Shown one piece after another: positions 30,449-42,151 of a DNA stretch of 64,000 nt (position 1 is the stretch's first letter; every line of letters starts with the position of its first letter). Origin of the DNA: Sugiyamaella lignohabitans (Eukaryota; Ascomycota; Dipodascomycetes; Dipodascales; Trichomonascaceae); assembly GCF_001640025.1 (NCBI RefSeq), contig NC_031671.1, positions 1,302,001 through 1,366,000 of the forward strand, in the 5' to 3' direction. Position numbers and translations under genes: made by a program. Under the pieces are notes generated by a model, which worked only from the letters and a program-made list of their open reading frames with translations, was not told the origin of the DNA and made no database searches.

Positions 30449-33400
30449 CTACAGTTTCAGGAGTCTGAGCTTGAAGGAGATGTCGCCGATTTCTTGGTTT
30501 TCTTCGCCGAGGACGTCGGTGGACGAGGACTGGCCGAAGGGTTGGAGGGGGTGACGGAGAGATTTGGTGAGAAGTTCTTGGTTGGCAGTGAGACACTCGG
30601 AAAGCGCAGACTTAGCGTCTGCAATGACCTCGTACTCGACTTGCACGTCGTCAGTGGCCACGAGACCAAGCTTCTTACGGTATCGCTGAACTCTGTTGAT
30701 GAACTCACGGGCAGTACCTTCGGTCTTGAGGTCGTCGTAAATGTGGGTGTCGAGGATGATGAGCACGTCCTGGTCGGTGTGGACTTGCTGGCCGGCAGTG
30801 GTAGCGTCCTCGCCAAGTCCTCGAATAACAGTCAGATCGCCCTCAACAAGCTCAATACCGTCGATATCGATCTTCTTGTGCTCCATATAAGCTTGTACTT
30901 GCTTACTGGTGAGCTCGGGAAGTGCCTTCTTAACACGGATGATATCTTTCTTGAGTTTCTTACCAAGAACAGACCAGTCGGCTTGGGCACGGTACTCGAC
31001 TCCGTATTTCTCTTCGTCAGAAGTAAGAACCAGCTCGCGGATATTCAGCTCGTCAATAACGTATTGACGCAATGACTCAATATCCTTGAGGTACTCGGGG
31101 TTGTGGTGCAACACAATCAATTGCTTAAGAGGCACCTTGAGCGAGATGGTTTGCTTCTCACGGATGGTACGTCCCAGTTCAATGACCTTTTGCATACGGC
31201 CAACGGCAGTGACAATGTTGTCATCCAACAGCTCTTTGCGAACCTCAGGGTACTCGAGGAAATGAACTGATCGGGTATCAGGCTCAGTTTGAACTCCCTC
31301 AGTGAAGGCTGATCGCAGTTGTTGGTAGATAGTCTCGGACAAGAAAGGAGTGAATGGAGCCATGGCTCTCACAAAAGTGTACAAAGCACCAAACAAAGTG
31401 TTAAGAGCAACAACAGCATCCTCAGGACCGTTCTCTCCCTTCAAACGAAGTCTGTTAAGACGAATGTACCAGTTGGTAAGGTCGTCCAAGAACTTGAGAA
31501 GACCAGTAGCAACCGTGTACAAACGGTATTGCTTCATCTCGGTGTGGATATGGGTCAACAGAGTCTGCAAACTGGCAAGCAGCCACTTGTCCATGACATT
31601 ATCGGAAAACACATTAGGATCATACTTGAAATCAATGCCTTGATCTTTCTTCAACAAAGCAACTTGACCCTCCCAGAACTTGAACGAGTTCCACCATGGC
31701 AGCAGGACCTTGGAAACAACTTCCTTGACACCCTCTTCCTTGAATCGCAGAGTCTCGGCCTTGAGAACTGGCGAGTTGATCATGTATACTCTGACAGCAT
31801 CAGCTCCGTACTTGTCAAACATAAGAGTAGGATCTGGGTAGTTCTTGAGACGTTTTGACATCTTCTTACCATCAGCAGCAAGAACAATACCACTGACAAT
31901 ACAGTTGTTGAAAGGAGATACATCAAACAAGTAGTTACCAAGAACAGTCAAGGTATAGAACCAACCTCTGGTCTGATCAAGACCCTCGGAAATAAAGTCA
32001 GCAGGGAATCCATAGCCAGCCTCGAACTTCTCCTTGGCCTCGAAGGGATAGTGTTTACTGGCATAGGGCATACTTCCCGACTCGAACCAACAGTCAAACA
32101 CCTCCTCAACTCTCTTTAAAACACCACGGCCGGTTTTGGATGGAATGGTGATGTGGTCGATGTTCTCTCTGTGCAAGTCAGTGATATCTGACACACCAGA
32201 AAGCTCCTTTAACTCCTCTACAGATCCAATACACACAATCTCCTCATAGTCATCACTGGCCCACAAAGGAATGGGTGTACCCCAGTATCTGTTTCTGGAA
32301 ACATTCCAATCTCTGGCATTCTTGATCCAGTTGGCAAATCTACCTTCCTTCACAGCATGAGGAACCCAGTGAGACTTGTCAATGTTCTCCAACATCTTGG
32401 GGATAATAGGCTTGATACGGATAAACCAAGCTGGCACGGTACGATACAACAGAGGAGTATCGGATCTCCAACAGAAAGGATAACTGTGCATGATTTGAGC
32501 ATCATTCAACACCCTACCCTGTTCTTTCAAGTACTTGATAATCTTACGGTCAGCATCCTTGACATAGACACCCTCCCATTCAGGAACTTGGCTGGTGAAC
32601 TTACCAGAGTCGTCGACTGGATTAGGGGGGTATCTGGTATCGGAAATAACACCGTTTTCAGTAGCAGCCACGAAATCCTCCTCACCAAAAGCAGGTGATT
32701 GGTGGACAATACCAGTACCACTGTCAGCAGTGACATAAGTACCAGTGATGACCTTGAATCCATGGTCCTTGAAATCCTCGTAAAAGTAGTTGAACAATGG
32801 AACATACTTCAACCCCTTCAAATCACTACCCTTGATTCTCTCAACAACAGTATACTTAGCTTTCTTAGGGTTCTTGTAAATAGCATTCAACAAAGCCTCG
32901 AGCAAGATATAGTAATCGCCCGTAGCCTCGTCCTGGATCTTGACATACTCAAAATCAGGATGAACACACAAAGCAATATTACTAGGCAAAGTCCAGGGAG
33001 TAGTGGTCCAAGCAACAAGCTTGACTTTAGGATCATCAATCAATGGGAATGCCACTGTCACTGTAGGATCCAATACATCCTTATAGTTCTGTTGAGCCTC
33101 GAAATTACTGAGAGGAGTAGTCAATCCAGTAGAATAAGGCATGACCCTGACTCCTCTGTAGACAGCATCCTTCTCATACAATTGCTTGAAAACCCACCAA
33201 ACAGACTCCATAAAACTGGGATACAGAGTCTTATAATCTCTATCGAAATCGATCCAACGACCCAACCGGCCGATATCACGTCTCCATACATCGGCATAAC
33301 GCATAACTGTAGCACGACACTCGGCATTATACTTATCAATGCCCATTTTCATGACATCGGCCTTGCCAGTAATGCCCAATTTCTTGTCAATCTCGTGTTC

Positions 33401-33916
33401 AACTGGCAATCCATGGGTATCCCAACCGAACCGACGCTCGACATAATGGCCCGTCATATGAGCATATCTAGGAACCACGTCCTTAATAGTGGACGCCAAC
33501 ATATGGCCATAATGAGGCGTACCAGTAGCAAAAGGAGGTCCATCATAAAAAGTAAAAGGCTTCTTGCCCTCACTCAGCTTCAATGAAGTCTGGAAGGCAT
33601 CGATCTCCTCCCAGTACTTCAGAACTTTCTCTTCTTCCTTGGGGAACTGAACAGACACTACACCCTGTTAGTGGCTTTGTACGAGGTCGGGGGCATGCCT
33701 CCGGCGGCTGGGGCTCCGCCCCAGACCCTGGTTACTCCTCTCGCTTCGCTCGAGTCGTTTCGTCGACGGTCCCAGCCAACTCCTGCGAAGCAGGAGCAAC
33801 GGGGTCTGGGGCAGAGCCCCAGCCGCCGGAGGCAAAACTCCCCCAAAAACCCCACGGGTCATTGCCCACGGGCCCAATGATCCCCTGTGTGGTGCGCTGC
33901 GGATTGCTGACTTACT
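30449..33916 (-). CDS. ILS1: Cytoplasmic isoleucyl-tRNA synthetase with split start codon
   Basis: 1069-residue class I synthetase. The class motifs are present: GPPFATGTPHYGHMLA (HIGH-type, here HYGH) and the KMSKR loop in ADGKKMSKRLKNYPDP; the editing domain contains WTTTPWTLPSN. The N-terminus reads SVQFPKEEEKVLKYWEEIDAF, matching yeast Ils1. The large exon (30449-33657) begins with TG, preceded by ACTAACAGGGTGTAG, and the only ATG is made by splicing: exon 1 ends in an A at 33916 before a GTAAGT donor, so A+TG forms the start codon. The intron is 33658-33915 (258 bp) and holds a full paired GC-palindrome element. Total coding length is exactly 1070 codons with stop. A TATAAATA lies at 33970-33977. 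Confidence 0.93.
33697..33833. repeat. Full paired GC-palindrome element inside the ILS1 intron
   Basis: 137 bp, CTCGAG arm plus GCAGGAG arm, with the usual centre TTCGTCGACGGTCCCAGCCA. Confidence 0.95.
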
Positions 33917-33969
33917 TGTGAACTGACTTCAGAAGTTGTGGTTTCTTCGAGAACCTGCGTCGAATTCGA

Positions 33970-33977
33970 TATTTATA
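33970..33977 (-). promoter_or_regulatory. ILS1 TATA box
   Basis: TATAAATA on the minus strand, 54 bp upstream of the first base of the split start codon. Confidence 0.5.
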
Positions 33978-34099
33978 AGTACTGAATCAAATTTGAAAAA
34001 TCGTCGTACATCACGTGACACCCGAAATGAGTCTTCCGATGACACATTTCACGAACGGCTAAAAATCACCATCCCCAGAGCTCAGGGGGGAGGGAGTGT

Positions 34100-34236
34100 G
34101 CCTCCGGCGGCTGGGGCTCTGCCCCAGACCCCGTTGCTCCTGCTTCGCAGGAGTTGGCTAGAACTGTCGACGAAACGACTCGAGCGAAGCGAGAGGAGCA
34201 ACCAGGGTCTGGGGCGGAGCCCCAGCCGCCGGAGGC
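34100..34236. repeat. Full paired GC-palindrome element, 137 bp
   Basis: GCAGGAG-class arm left, CTCGAG arm right, i.e. the reverse orientation of the element at 33697. It lies 202 bp beyond the Ada-type stop. Confidence 0.95.
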
Positions 34237-34437
34237 AGGCCCCCTCACAGAGAGATTGTACGAATAAATAAATACATTAGATTATAGATAGATAAATAGT
34301 TCGTTGACTAAAGTAATAGACACGGTACAATTAAAAGAATCGGAGGGTGAGTGTAGGGCCACTAAGGTGATTATCTATAAGGAAACTGCAAAATATTCTT
34401 TTCCGGGTGGTGTTGGTGGTGATAGGGAGTTTATTAA

Positions 34438-36966
34438 TTAGTACTGGATTTCCAGCTGCAGTTTGTTATTTTTCATGGTCGGGTCTTCTCCGTCGCCAAC
34501 AAATGTTGGGGTCTCGGCAATCCAGGTATCGGCAGCCAGTGAGGGGATGGACATAGAGTTCATGTCAAATGGCGTTGGTGCCGTAGATACTAGCGAGAGA
34601 TGAGAGTCGAAAAGTCCTGCGGTGGTGGCTAGGACCGACGGTGAGGCTTCCATGGTGGTGAAGATATCGTTCATTGTGAGATCGCTGAACGAGTTGCCAA
34701 GACTCATGTTGGATGGGGGACTAGTAACGAGCGAATTGGTCGAGGCAGACACGCCAGATGGCGCGGTGGTCAGGGGCAGAGAAACTGCAGCAGGAAGTGT
34801 GTCTTCGTCCATCCACATTCCCGGTTGTTGTTGAAGTGGTTGTGTGGTGGGCAGTTTAGTCTGTTTATGCTGCGATTGTAACTTGAGTTGTTGTTGTTGT
34901 TGCTGCTGTTGTTGTTGCTGTTGTTGCTGTTGTTGCTGTTGTTGCTGTTGTTGTTGCTGTTGATGGAGTTGTTGTTGTTGCTGATGGTGGTGGTGCTGTT
35001 GTTGCTGTAAATGGTTTTTTCTGATAGCAAAAGCATCATGTGGACTGCTAAGAGACGATGGGACAGTTGTTGGAGTGCTAGCCAGTGTTCCGTTAGACGA
35101 GTTCATGTTTGGACTGTCCTGAGAATATCCCATGGGCATCATACCTTCCCAGCTTTTTACAGAAGTCATAAATGAAGGGTCATTAGCAGTGGCAGATGCG
35201 AAAAGAGGGTTTGTGCCCGAAACAGCTGACGACACGGCATTAGGTCCTGAAAGTGACAGATCCATGGCAGAACCTTGTTGTGCTGAGATATCAGGATTCA
35301 GCATGAAGGAAGCACCAGATCCGGTAACTCCTGCTAGAGAATGCTGCTGTAGGGGGTCAAAAGAATCCATTTCAAAGTTAGTCAGGTGTTGAGGTTGCTC
35401 GTGAATATGGTTAAGTGGGATGTTCAAGGAATCAAAGCCTATTGGAGTGTTACCAGCAATGTCTTGCATCGATGGTAGGTCACCAGGTTCAGAGGCAGTC
35501 GAGTCCATCGGTCGTTGTTCATTCGCAGGCACCTTGAATTGGTATGGATGACTAAACACATGAGCAGGCGAGTCTGTTGGTGTAGACTGGGTGGTACCAG
35601 GATCAGTTGTTCTAGTAGCATTAGCAGCGATTTCAGCAGGAACTGTTGGGTTGGCAGTGACTGCGTTCCAACACGCTTCACCATATGCCTTTGGAGTAAG
35701 ACCAGTGACTGATCTAAATACACGGTGGAAATGCCATGGACTGAGACCAGCCTTGGCAGCCAGCTCTTTAAATCCTAAAATACCACCTCTTCGTTTCTTA
35801 CGTTGAAGACGAATAGCAGTAATAGAAGTAGCAGAGATAGATCCTGAACGTCCTGAAACAGAGCCACGACCTTTACGAGATCGTGATCTGGCACTTGACG
35901 AGGTACTAGGACCTTCTTCGTCTGAATTAGCAGCAGCAGCAGCGGCAGCGGCAGCAGCACTAGCAGCAGCACTTGCAGCAGCAGCGGCTGCGATATGTCT
36001 GCACGCTTCATCAACAAGCTTCTGATGGTCACGTTCACCATCACCACGATCTCTACTTCTTCGGCCAGGATGAGGTGTTCCTTGAGCGGTTGAAGTGACG
36101 AGATTGGTGTTGGGTAAAATGATGCTGGTACCGTCAATAGATGCCCCGGTCTTTGTCATTTCAGTGACTGCGGCTAAAACAGCAGGAATGTGTCCAGAAG
36201 CAATAGACGCACGACGAGGTCTCCAGGATTCTTCATTAATAACAGTTGGAGGTAAGAATTCTTGGTTGCCAATTGATGACAGCGATCGGAAGTGTCTAGG
36301 TGAGAACTCGGGAGTGGGTGAATGGGTAGAAGCGGTTGAAGGAAACATAAATGGAACAGAGCCATTGCTGGTAATAGGAATCGATGTGTTTTGTAATGAA
36401 GAAGAGTCAGCAGGATCAGATGAAATAGATGATTGCTCTGCTTTGATAGGAATGACCGTAGATGCATCAATAGGAATGGCAGCAGTAATAGCAATCGAAC
36501 CTGGTTCAGCTGCCTTTGTGCTATTGGATGACAAATCCAAACCAAGTGAAGCATTTACTGCGTTTACCGTTGAATCGATGATCTGATTATCGACCTTCAT
36601 TTCCAGGTCTGGTTTACAGTGATTGCATGGTTTGAAGCCCTTGGCAGAAGCGTCCTTTGAAGAGTCGAAAAAGATTACTGAAGATGGATCCATGACATGA
36701 GTGACCTCGCAATCCGGTCGACAATAGGTCTTTGTCTGTTTAATAGCATAAACGAAATTCGAACTCTGACTTGAATCCTTTTCAATAGAAGCGGCTAAAC
36801 GTCTGTTGAATATCGACTGAGGGCTACCAGCGTCGGGAGTCGAGTGAGCAGCAGCGCTATTGCCGCTAGGATTAGGACTTGAAGACATTGAGTTGATAAA
36901 GGGAGATTGCGAGGGATGGCGGGACGAAGGGGTGGATGACACGACACTAGGAGATAGCGACGACAT
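34438..36966 (-). CDS. Ada-type zinc domain plus AraC-like helix, polyQ transcription factor
   Basis: 842-residue protein. Residues about 70-120 form an Ada metal-binding (methylphosphotriester) domain: CRPDC (C82, C86) and CNHC (C114, C117) with FVYAIKQTKTY before and AKGFKPCNHCKP after. Residues about 385-435 match the AraC/XylS helix-turn-helix of Ada, FKELAAKAGLSPWHFHRVF then VTGLTPKAYGEACW. The rest is Ser/Ala/Pro-rich, with a poly-Ala run (about 340) and a long poly-Gln/His tract (about 645-700). No methyltransferase (PCHR) domain follows. In bacterial Ada, Cys38 accepts a methyl from DNA and switches on transcription; a similar alkylation-sensing regulator is possible here but inferred. 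The ATG at 36966 is used, since the in-frame codon 22 triplets upstream (37032) is TTG. Confidence 0.82.
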   Translation of the reverse strand: MSSLSPSVVSSTPSSRHPSQSPFINSMSSSPNPSGNSAAAHSTPDAGSPQSIFNRRLAASIEKDSSQSSNFVYAIKQTKTYCRPDCEVTHVMDPSSVIFFDSSKDASAKGFKPCNHCKPDLEMKVDNQIIDSTVNAVNASLGLDLSSNSTKAAEPGSIAITAAIPIDASTVIPIKAEQSSISSDPADSSSLQNTSIPITSNGSVPFMFPSTASTHSPTPEFSPRHFRSLSSIGNQEFLPPTVINEESWRPRRASIASGHIPAVLAAVTEMTKTGASIDGTSIILPNTNLVTSTAQGTPHPGRRSRDRGDGERDHQKLVDEACRHIAAAAAASAAASAAAAAAAAAANSDEEGPSTSSSARSRSRKGRGSVSGRSGSISATSITAIRLQRKKRRGGILGFKELAAKAGLSPWHFHRVFRSVTGLTPKAYGEACWNAVTANPTVPAEIAANATRTTDPGTTQSTPTDSPAHVFSHPYQFKVPANEQRPMDSTASEPGDLPSMQDIAGNTPIGFDSLNIPLNHIHEQPQHLTNFEMDSFDPLQQHSLAGVTGSGASFMLNPDISAQQGSAMDLSLSGPNAVSSAVSGTNPLFASATANDPSFMTSVKSWEGMMPMGYSQDSPNMNSSNGTLASTPTTVPSSLSSPHDAFAIRKNHLQQQQHHHHQQQQQLHQQQQQQQQQQQQQQQQQQQQQQQQQLKLQSQHKQTKLPTTQPLQQQPGMWMDEDTLPAAVSLPLTTAPSGVSASTNSLVTSPPSNMSLGNSFSDLTMNDIFTTMEASPSVLATTAGLFDSHLSLVSTAPTPFDMNSMSIPSLAADTWIAETPTFVGDGEDPTMKNNKLQLEIQY
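34868..35015. repeat. CAG/CAA trinucleotide tract (polyGln)
   Basis: Imperfect CAA/CAG run on the minus strand within the Ada-type gene, mixed with CAC/CAT codons. Likely length-variable. Confidence 0.85.
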
Positions 36967-38463
36967 TATCCAGATAGTATGGAACGAGGTGAGTAAAAGA
37001 TCTCCAGGATCTGATGCAGCAGTCGCGACCAACTATCGATCGATGTGAATGTGGTGTTTTAAACTATTTCTTGTTAGTAAAGATACTAAATGTGGGCAGA
37101 GTAAGTAGAAGCAGGAGATGGGGGGAAAGAGGGGAGAAAGGGTATAATAAGGTGATGAGTAAGAAGTGGAGAAGAAGAAGTGGAGTAGAAAGTAGTAGTA
37201 ATAACAGTGAAACAAGAGTAATTTGGAGTATTAATAATTAATCGGCGATCTCATAATCGTACTAATAACTGTCGAGTTGGCAATAGTGATTGTAATAGTT
37301 GAAGTAGCAGTCGAAAAATAAGTCGTTGAAATTATAAATCGTTTTGTAACTGAAAAGGTGAGAACAAGCTACGGTCTCAAATGTGGATACTCTTCAATGT
37401 CGATAGTCGAACCACCAAATGACTCTGCCGAATCGCGTGTCTGATCTATAAACACAGCCAACCAGATCAAAACCACACTCTATCCAAAAAACCAACGTCC
37501 ACTGGCAAACTTCTCCAGTCGCACAACTCAGAAAAAAAAAAAACACCTGCTAGCCGTTGCCGTCCTTGTCACTGTCACCAGACAATAACCGCCAAACAAA
37601 AAAAAAAAAAAACCCTTACAAACCAATACCCATAAAATCACTAATTTACTCAGTCCAACCTTAACTGTTGCAGTACCGACCTTTTAAATCCACGTCTATC
37701 TCGTGTCCGAGTAGTGTCACTCAGTTCCTGGCTATGGTATACAAATAAACCGATTCGAGAAAAACTGTTGGATGAGAAAAAAAATCACACAAGAAAAAAA
37801 GGCCTGAAAGCCTAAATTCAAATAAAACTCTCGATACCGTATTCAAAGCAAACAAATATTAAACCGTTTGTTCAAATGTCGAATAAAAAATAAATAACTG
37901 GCAATGTGGTCGAGGTTTGAGGTAAATAGAATGCCAGACGATACGGAGATATGTGGTGATATTTTAATGCAACAGTCGGTAAGCCTTGTACTCAAAGTAA
38001 AAAGGGCGGAAGGCAAAATAAAGTGTAGGTATAAACGTGCGGCTAGCTCCCGTTTCGGCAATACGTAGTACCGTGCAGATCGGGCGGGACCTTTTAAGTT
38101 TTTTTTTTTTTTTTTTTTGGTTCATTTTTTGTTTTTCCTAGCCTTTGCTTTTTTTGACTACTTTTTCGCCATCTGGGTATGGTTTACAGTGCAGGCAGCA
38201 GGAACGAGTCCGAGAACAGAAACTACGCCAGTCTAATCTCAGACACAGGCCCGAGTTAGCAGACAAGGGCAACGGCCCCGACCCGTGACGTGAGTTCCTG
38301 TTCACGGAGCTCCTCCTCCTCCACCTGTTAACGCCTCGGGTATAAGTTTAGCGGGGTATATTTTTCACCAGAATTAAACTGGTCAGTCAGTCATCAGTCG
38401 CTAGTTGATCAGTGGGTATTAATAAAGTTTAACAGAGTTTAATCAAAACAGTCCAAACAAAAT
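36967..38463. other. Long upstream region with A/T tracts
   Basis: About 1.5 kb without a gene. A12-A15 runs at about 37530 and 37600, a roughly 20-bp T run at 38098-38118, purine-rich AGAAG blocks near 37100-37210, and TATA-like sequences at about 38340-38360. It probably holds the promoter of the Ada-type gene. Confidence 0.45.
38098..38118. repeat. Poly-T tract of about 20 bp
   Basis: Uninterrupted T run, a likely nucleosome-excluding promoter element or slippage site. Confidence 0.8.
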
Positions 38464-38614
38464 ATGGCTGGCGGGTGCGATGGACGTTTGGACAGGCGAC
38501 AAAGAAGCTCCTTCGCAGCCGACGTGTTTGATCGAAACGAAAGACTGGCGGTCATGGAGAGCAACATTAGCAGTACCAGCAGCATCAGCAGCAGCATCAG
38601 CTCACCACTGGCGT

Positions 38615-38646
<32 letters not shown>

Positions 38647-38706
38647 GCATCAGCTCACACCGCCAGCAGCAGCAGCAGCAGTAACATCAGCATCGCTATC
38701 GCCTGA
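38464..38706 (+). CDS. Hypothetical Ser/Ala-rich small ORF (doubtful)
   Basis: 80-codon open frame starting at an ATG in good A-rich context (AAAATATGG) after an AT-rich leader and TATA-like sequences. The second half is encoded by AGC/GCA/CAG repeats giving Ser and Ala runs. A second frame (38480-38773) reads the same repeats as poly-Gln/Ala. No family is recognised. It could be the first exon of an unannotated gene or a non-coding transcript. Confidence 0.2.
38563..38690. repeat. AGC/CAG-rich trinucleotide repeat
   Basis: Interrupted AGC/CAG runs; the longest is about eleven triplets near 38617-38650. Confidence 0.8.
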
Positions 38707-38962
38707 AGTAGCAACGTCAGCATCGCCAATGCCGCCAGAACCAACACCATCCGCAGCTCCAGCTCCCGCTTAAAACTGCAGCACCCACAACCAGCCAGCC
38801 TCAACAAACTCCCAACAGCTCAATCCAGCCCGACCACCGCATCACGCAAGGCACCTGCCTGCCACACCGGCAGCAGCGTTGACACCGGCATGGGCACACC
38901 GCCTCTCCCCACACTCACCGGTTTGCATCGCTAGCCTGGGTATCTTTGGCGGGGCCTAGTGT

Positions 38963-39022
38963 GCCTCCGGCGGCTGGGGCGAAGCCCCAGACCCCATGGC
39001 TCCTCTCGCTACGCTCGAGTCG
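38963..39022 (+). repeat. GC-palindrome arm, CTCGAG class
   Basis: GAA triloop (TGGGGC GAA GCCCCA), as in the arm at 1802. Confidence 0.94.
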
Positions 39023-40754
39023 TTACGTGGGGGTCCCTGCTCTGTTCGTCTCTCTCACACTCAGCAACTTTTCTCACCGGTCGCATTTTCTCCAGTACGG
39101 GCTAGCGAGCTACTGCTGCTGCTGCTGCCAAGCTTGCAAATGCCACTCCGAGAATCACAAAACACAAATCACACACCCTCAAATCAATGATCACTACTGT
39201 TTTTACCTTCACTACGCCATTCACTGCTGCACTTAACCCCACCACTCTAATGACTATCACATCACCCAACTTGTCGTCCTGCTACCCTTGCTAGTAAGAC
39301 TACAGGTCTAGCCACCGACCTGCTGACATATTTCTTAGCCCTTTGCTTTTTAGTCGCAGTTGGAGCGTTCTAGCAGTCGGCCAGCGGCAGGCCGACTGCG
39401 TAGAAGTCCGGTGTTTTGTCTCGCTAACAATCATTTATCTCACTTGGTTGCTCGGCATTTGCAGCAGGGACTTGCTCGATCCGTCAAAACGACGGTGCAT
39501 TGCATACCGCAAAAACAGGTCTATCAATCAGGGTGGGTAGCCATTGTTTGTGACATACTGAGCATGGACCAGCAGACTAACGTGAGTCTAACCGGTTTTG
39601 AAACTTAATTTTTCAAATCCATTTTCGCTTCCGAGATATCACAATAGGTAGGAATGCAGTGGTACAACTATCTTAATAGTCAATAACTACTAATAGTAGC
39701 AGTGATAATCAGTTCAGTCATACGATGGTATGTGCCATAGTAGTGCTTTATAGTGATAATAATAGTCGTAGTAGTGGTAATAGTGATATACCAGTAGTAA
39801 TAGTGATAGGAGGGGTATAGTAATTGTAGTGGTAATAACAAGATGCAATAAGCCATAGATTGCTCGATAGATCATCAATCAGTAGACTCGCAAACTCGCA
39901 GAATCGTAGATTGGCTCACAGACTCACTAGATGGCTTCTGGGTATATGCTAGCTAGTTATTCGAGCTTACCTCACAATGCATCATACATCGTAAATGCTG
40001 CTGGAAAAAACATACTGAGTAAGCCAGAATCATTCTAGCGTAGTTGGAAGATTTCCGTGAGTTGCTTTTACGACCCCAGAAAATTCCCAATCAGGCTGCT
40101 AGACAATATGCACACGCACATGCCAGTCTACCAGTCAGTCAGCCATCCAACCAGTCGGTCTGCCAATCAATCAACCAGCCAGCTATAAAACAAAAATGAT
40201 TACCTATAACCTTTTCAAGCATAGCTGCAATCATTCACAACCCCTGAGATCAAGTCCGATTGCTGATAGTCAGAAAATAGGTTGTTTGACTGGCATGAAT
40301 AAATAGCTTTCTTGCTAGCTGGTATTTTGACTGGTGACTGGGTGACTAGCGTTCTGACTTTCCGACGTTCCTGCGTTCTGACTTAGAATCAGTCTGAAAG
40401 AACATCTGAACTTCTGCTGAGAGATTGCTGACTGGTTTGGCGAACGGAATGGTCGAGGCACGTTGGCATACTGAGCAAATAGAATGCCGGAGATATGATA
40501 GCAAGAATAACGTAACATATGCTAGCAAGCATATTACCGATATGCAGTAGAGTTAAGTCTGCAGCAGAAAAAGCAGAAAAAGCAGAAAAAGGGGTATATG
40601 GCAGCAGGCAGAGATGCAGTGGCAATCTACGCTGATGAACAGACAGAATTGCTAGAATGGCAACCTTGAGTCGAGGTTAATGAAAAATATTTTTTTTTTG
40701 AGGTTGTTGACATTGTTGACATTGTACGTGTTTGTGTTATGACGTCTGTTGATA

Positions 40755-41162
40755 CTAATTTGACCAGTAAAATACGGGGTATTGTTTGCCAAGGTCGGCA
40801 ACATAGACGCTGATTATGAATCTTACTAATCCAGCATTGCCCGTTCCATCGCTCCTCCCCCACACTCCCTCTCCCTCTCCAACCAAACCCACAAACTTCA
40901 CACCCTTACAACCCACCCCCAAAAACACCCCCCCTCCCCCACCGCTCGCGAAGCGAGCACAACCAGGTCCGGGCGGAGCCCGGCCGCCGGAGGCATGCCC
41001 ATACCTCCCAACGACCGACCCCTCCCATAGATTCTACCCCTGATATCAGTACTTACCCTTAGTAATTCCGTGGAACTTGATTGCTTCGGCGTCAGAGTAC
41101 GATGCACTTGGTCCGTGCGTCAGTACCGTTGAGGCTGGCGTTTTCTTGCTCTTGCAGGCACG
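40755..41162 (-). CDS. Possible two-exon 3' end of an unidentified small gene
   Basis: Two short open stretches on the minus strand join in frame. Exon A (41057-41162) follows a TACTAACTTAACTCTAG acceptor and ends at a GTAAGT donor; exon B (40755-40825) follows a GATTAG and ends in a TAG. Together they give 58 codons plus stop, including STVLTHGPSASYSDAEAIKF and ending in GKQYPVFYWSN. The intron between holds a short-variant GC arm. A donor GTAAGT upstream at about 41421 could lead into exon A, but I could not find a first exon with an ATG in frame, and exon B lacks a clear CTAAC branch site. No family recognised. Confidence 0.3.
40943..40994 (-). repeat. GC-palindrome arm, short CCGGGC variant
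   Basis: First stem CCGGGC-TCC-GCCCGG, second hairpin GCTCGC-TTC-GCGAGC. It would be intronic if the split gene at 40755-41162 is real. Confidence 0.93.
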
Positions 41163-42151
41163 CTAGAGTTAAGTTAGTACCTGATGATCATGAGAGCTGC
41201 CAGGTTGGGCCATGATGTCAGAAGCACAAGCACGCCGTCATCGGCTCTATCGATAGGAGGATGGGTACATCTGTGATGAAATAATTTTCACCCACCCACA
41301 ATCCTACCGCACCAGATCTTGGTGATGGTGGGGCATGTTCAGCCCCTCGCTCGATCTTCAGGAACCATCTACGTCACCGTACAGATCAGCAACCCCCTTC
41401 TGTGTCTTATTATACTTACCGTTTAGTCTGCGAGCTGCTGCTGATGTTTATTTCGTACTTGTACTGATAACAGTAATACCGGTACTTGTGGTAGTACTTG
41501 TGATAGTACTAAGACTAGTGTGTGTCGAGTAGATCGTCGTTATCTAGACAGTGTTGTTATCACCTGTAGCGAACAATCGAACCGAAACGAGCCGAGTTGT
41601 AGTTGATACGACTCCTGTGGAGACGTCTGTGAATACAGTAAAGTGTCGAGTACGACCTGCTCAATTGAACTGTCCTTGTTGGTTCTCACTGACAGCGTTG
41701 AATTGCACTATCGTCGAGTTACACTGGGACAATCAGAGTCGCTACCGCAGCACTTGTACTGTGTACTGATAGCGGTGCAGTGGAGTTGTGTGATTCCCAC
41801 TTGTCGAAGGTGTTTTTTGTTGTAGTTTGTCGTTTCTTGTTTGTTTCGCAAGTCGACGGTAGTGTAGTTATAATTGAAGTTATAACAGAATTACAGATGT
41901 AATTGTGTTGTAATTGAGTTGTAATTGGTTGTAATTGATTGTAGCTAGCTATTGTAGCAGTAGCTGGTTGTAAATGGTTATAGTTACTGATAGCCGGAGT
42001 TCTAGAGAGAGACAGCCGACTGTATTCAATTGTCAATAGAAACCAAGAATAAGTATTGCCAGTGATCACGCAAATGAAACAAGTGAATGGGTCGAAAGGA
42101 TTTGGCAAAAAGGTTCGAAGCAAAATTTAGTGGAAAACGACGGATGCAAAC

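Larger units (their letters stand above)
33917..34437. other. ILS1 promoter and 3' flank of the Ada-type gene
   Basis: Contains the ILS1 TATA, the palindrome TCACGTGA (34011-34018) and a full GC-palindrome pair at 34100-34236. Confidence 0.5.

Noticed and set aside
30494..33586. Open frames antisense to ILS1
   Set aside because: Shadow frames of a strongly conserved synthetase; no own start context or family.
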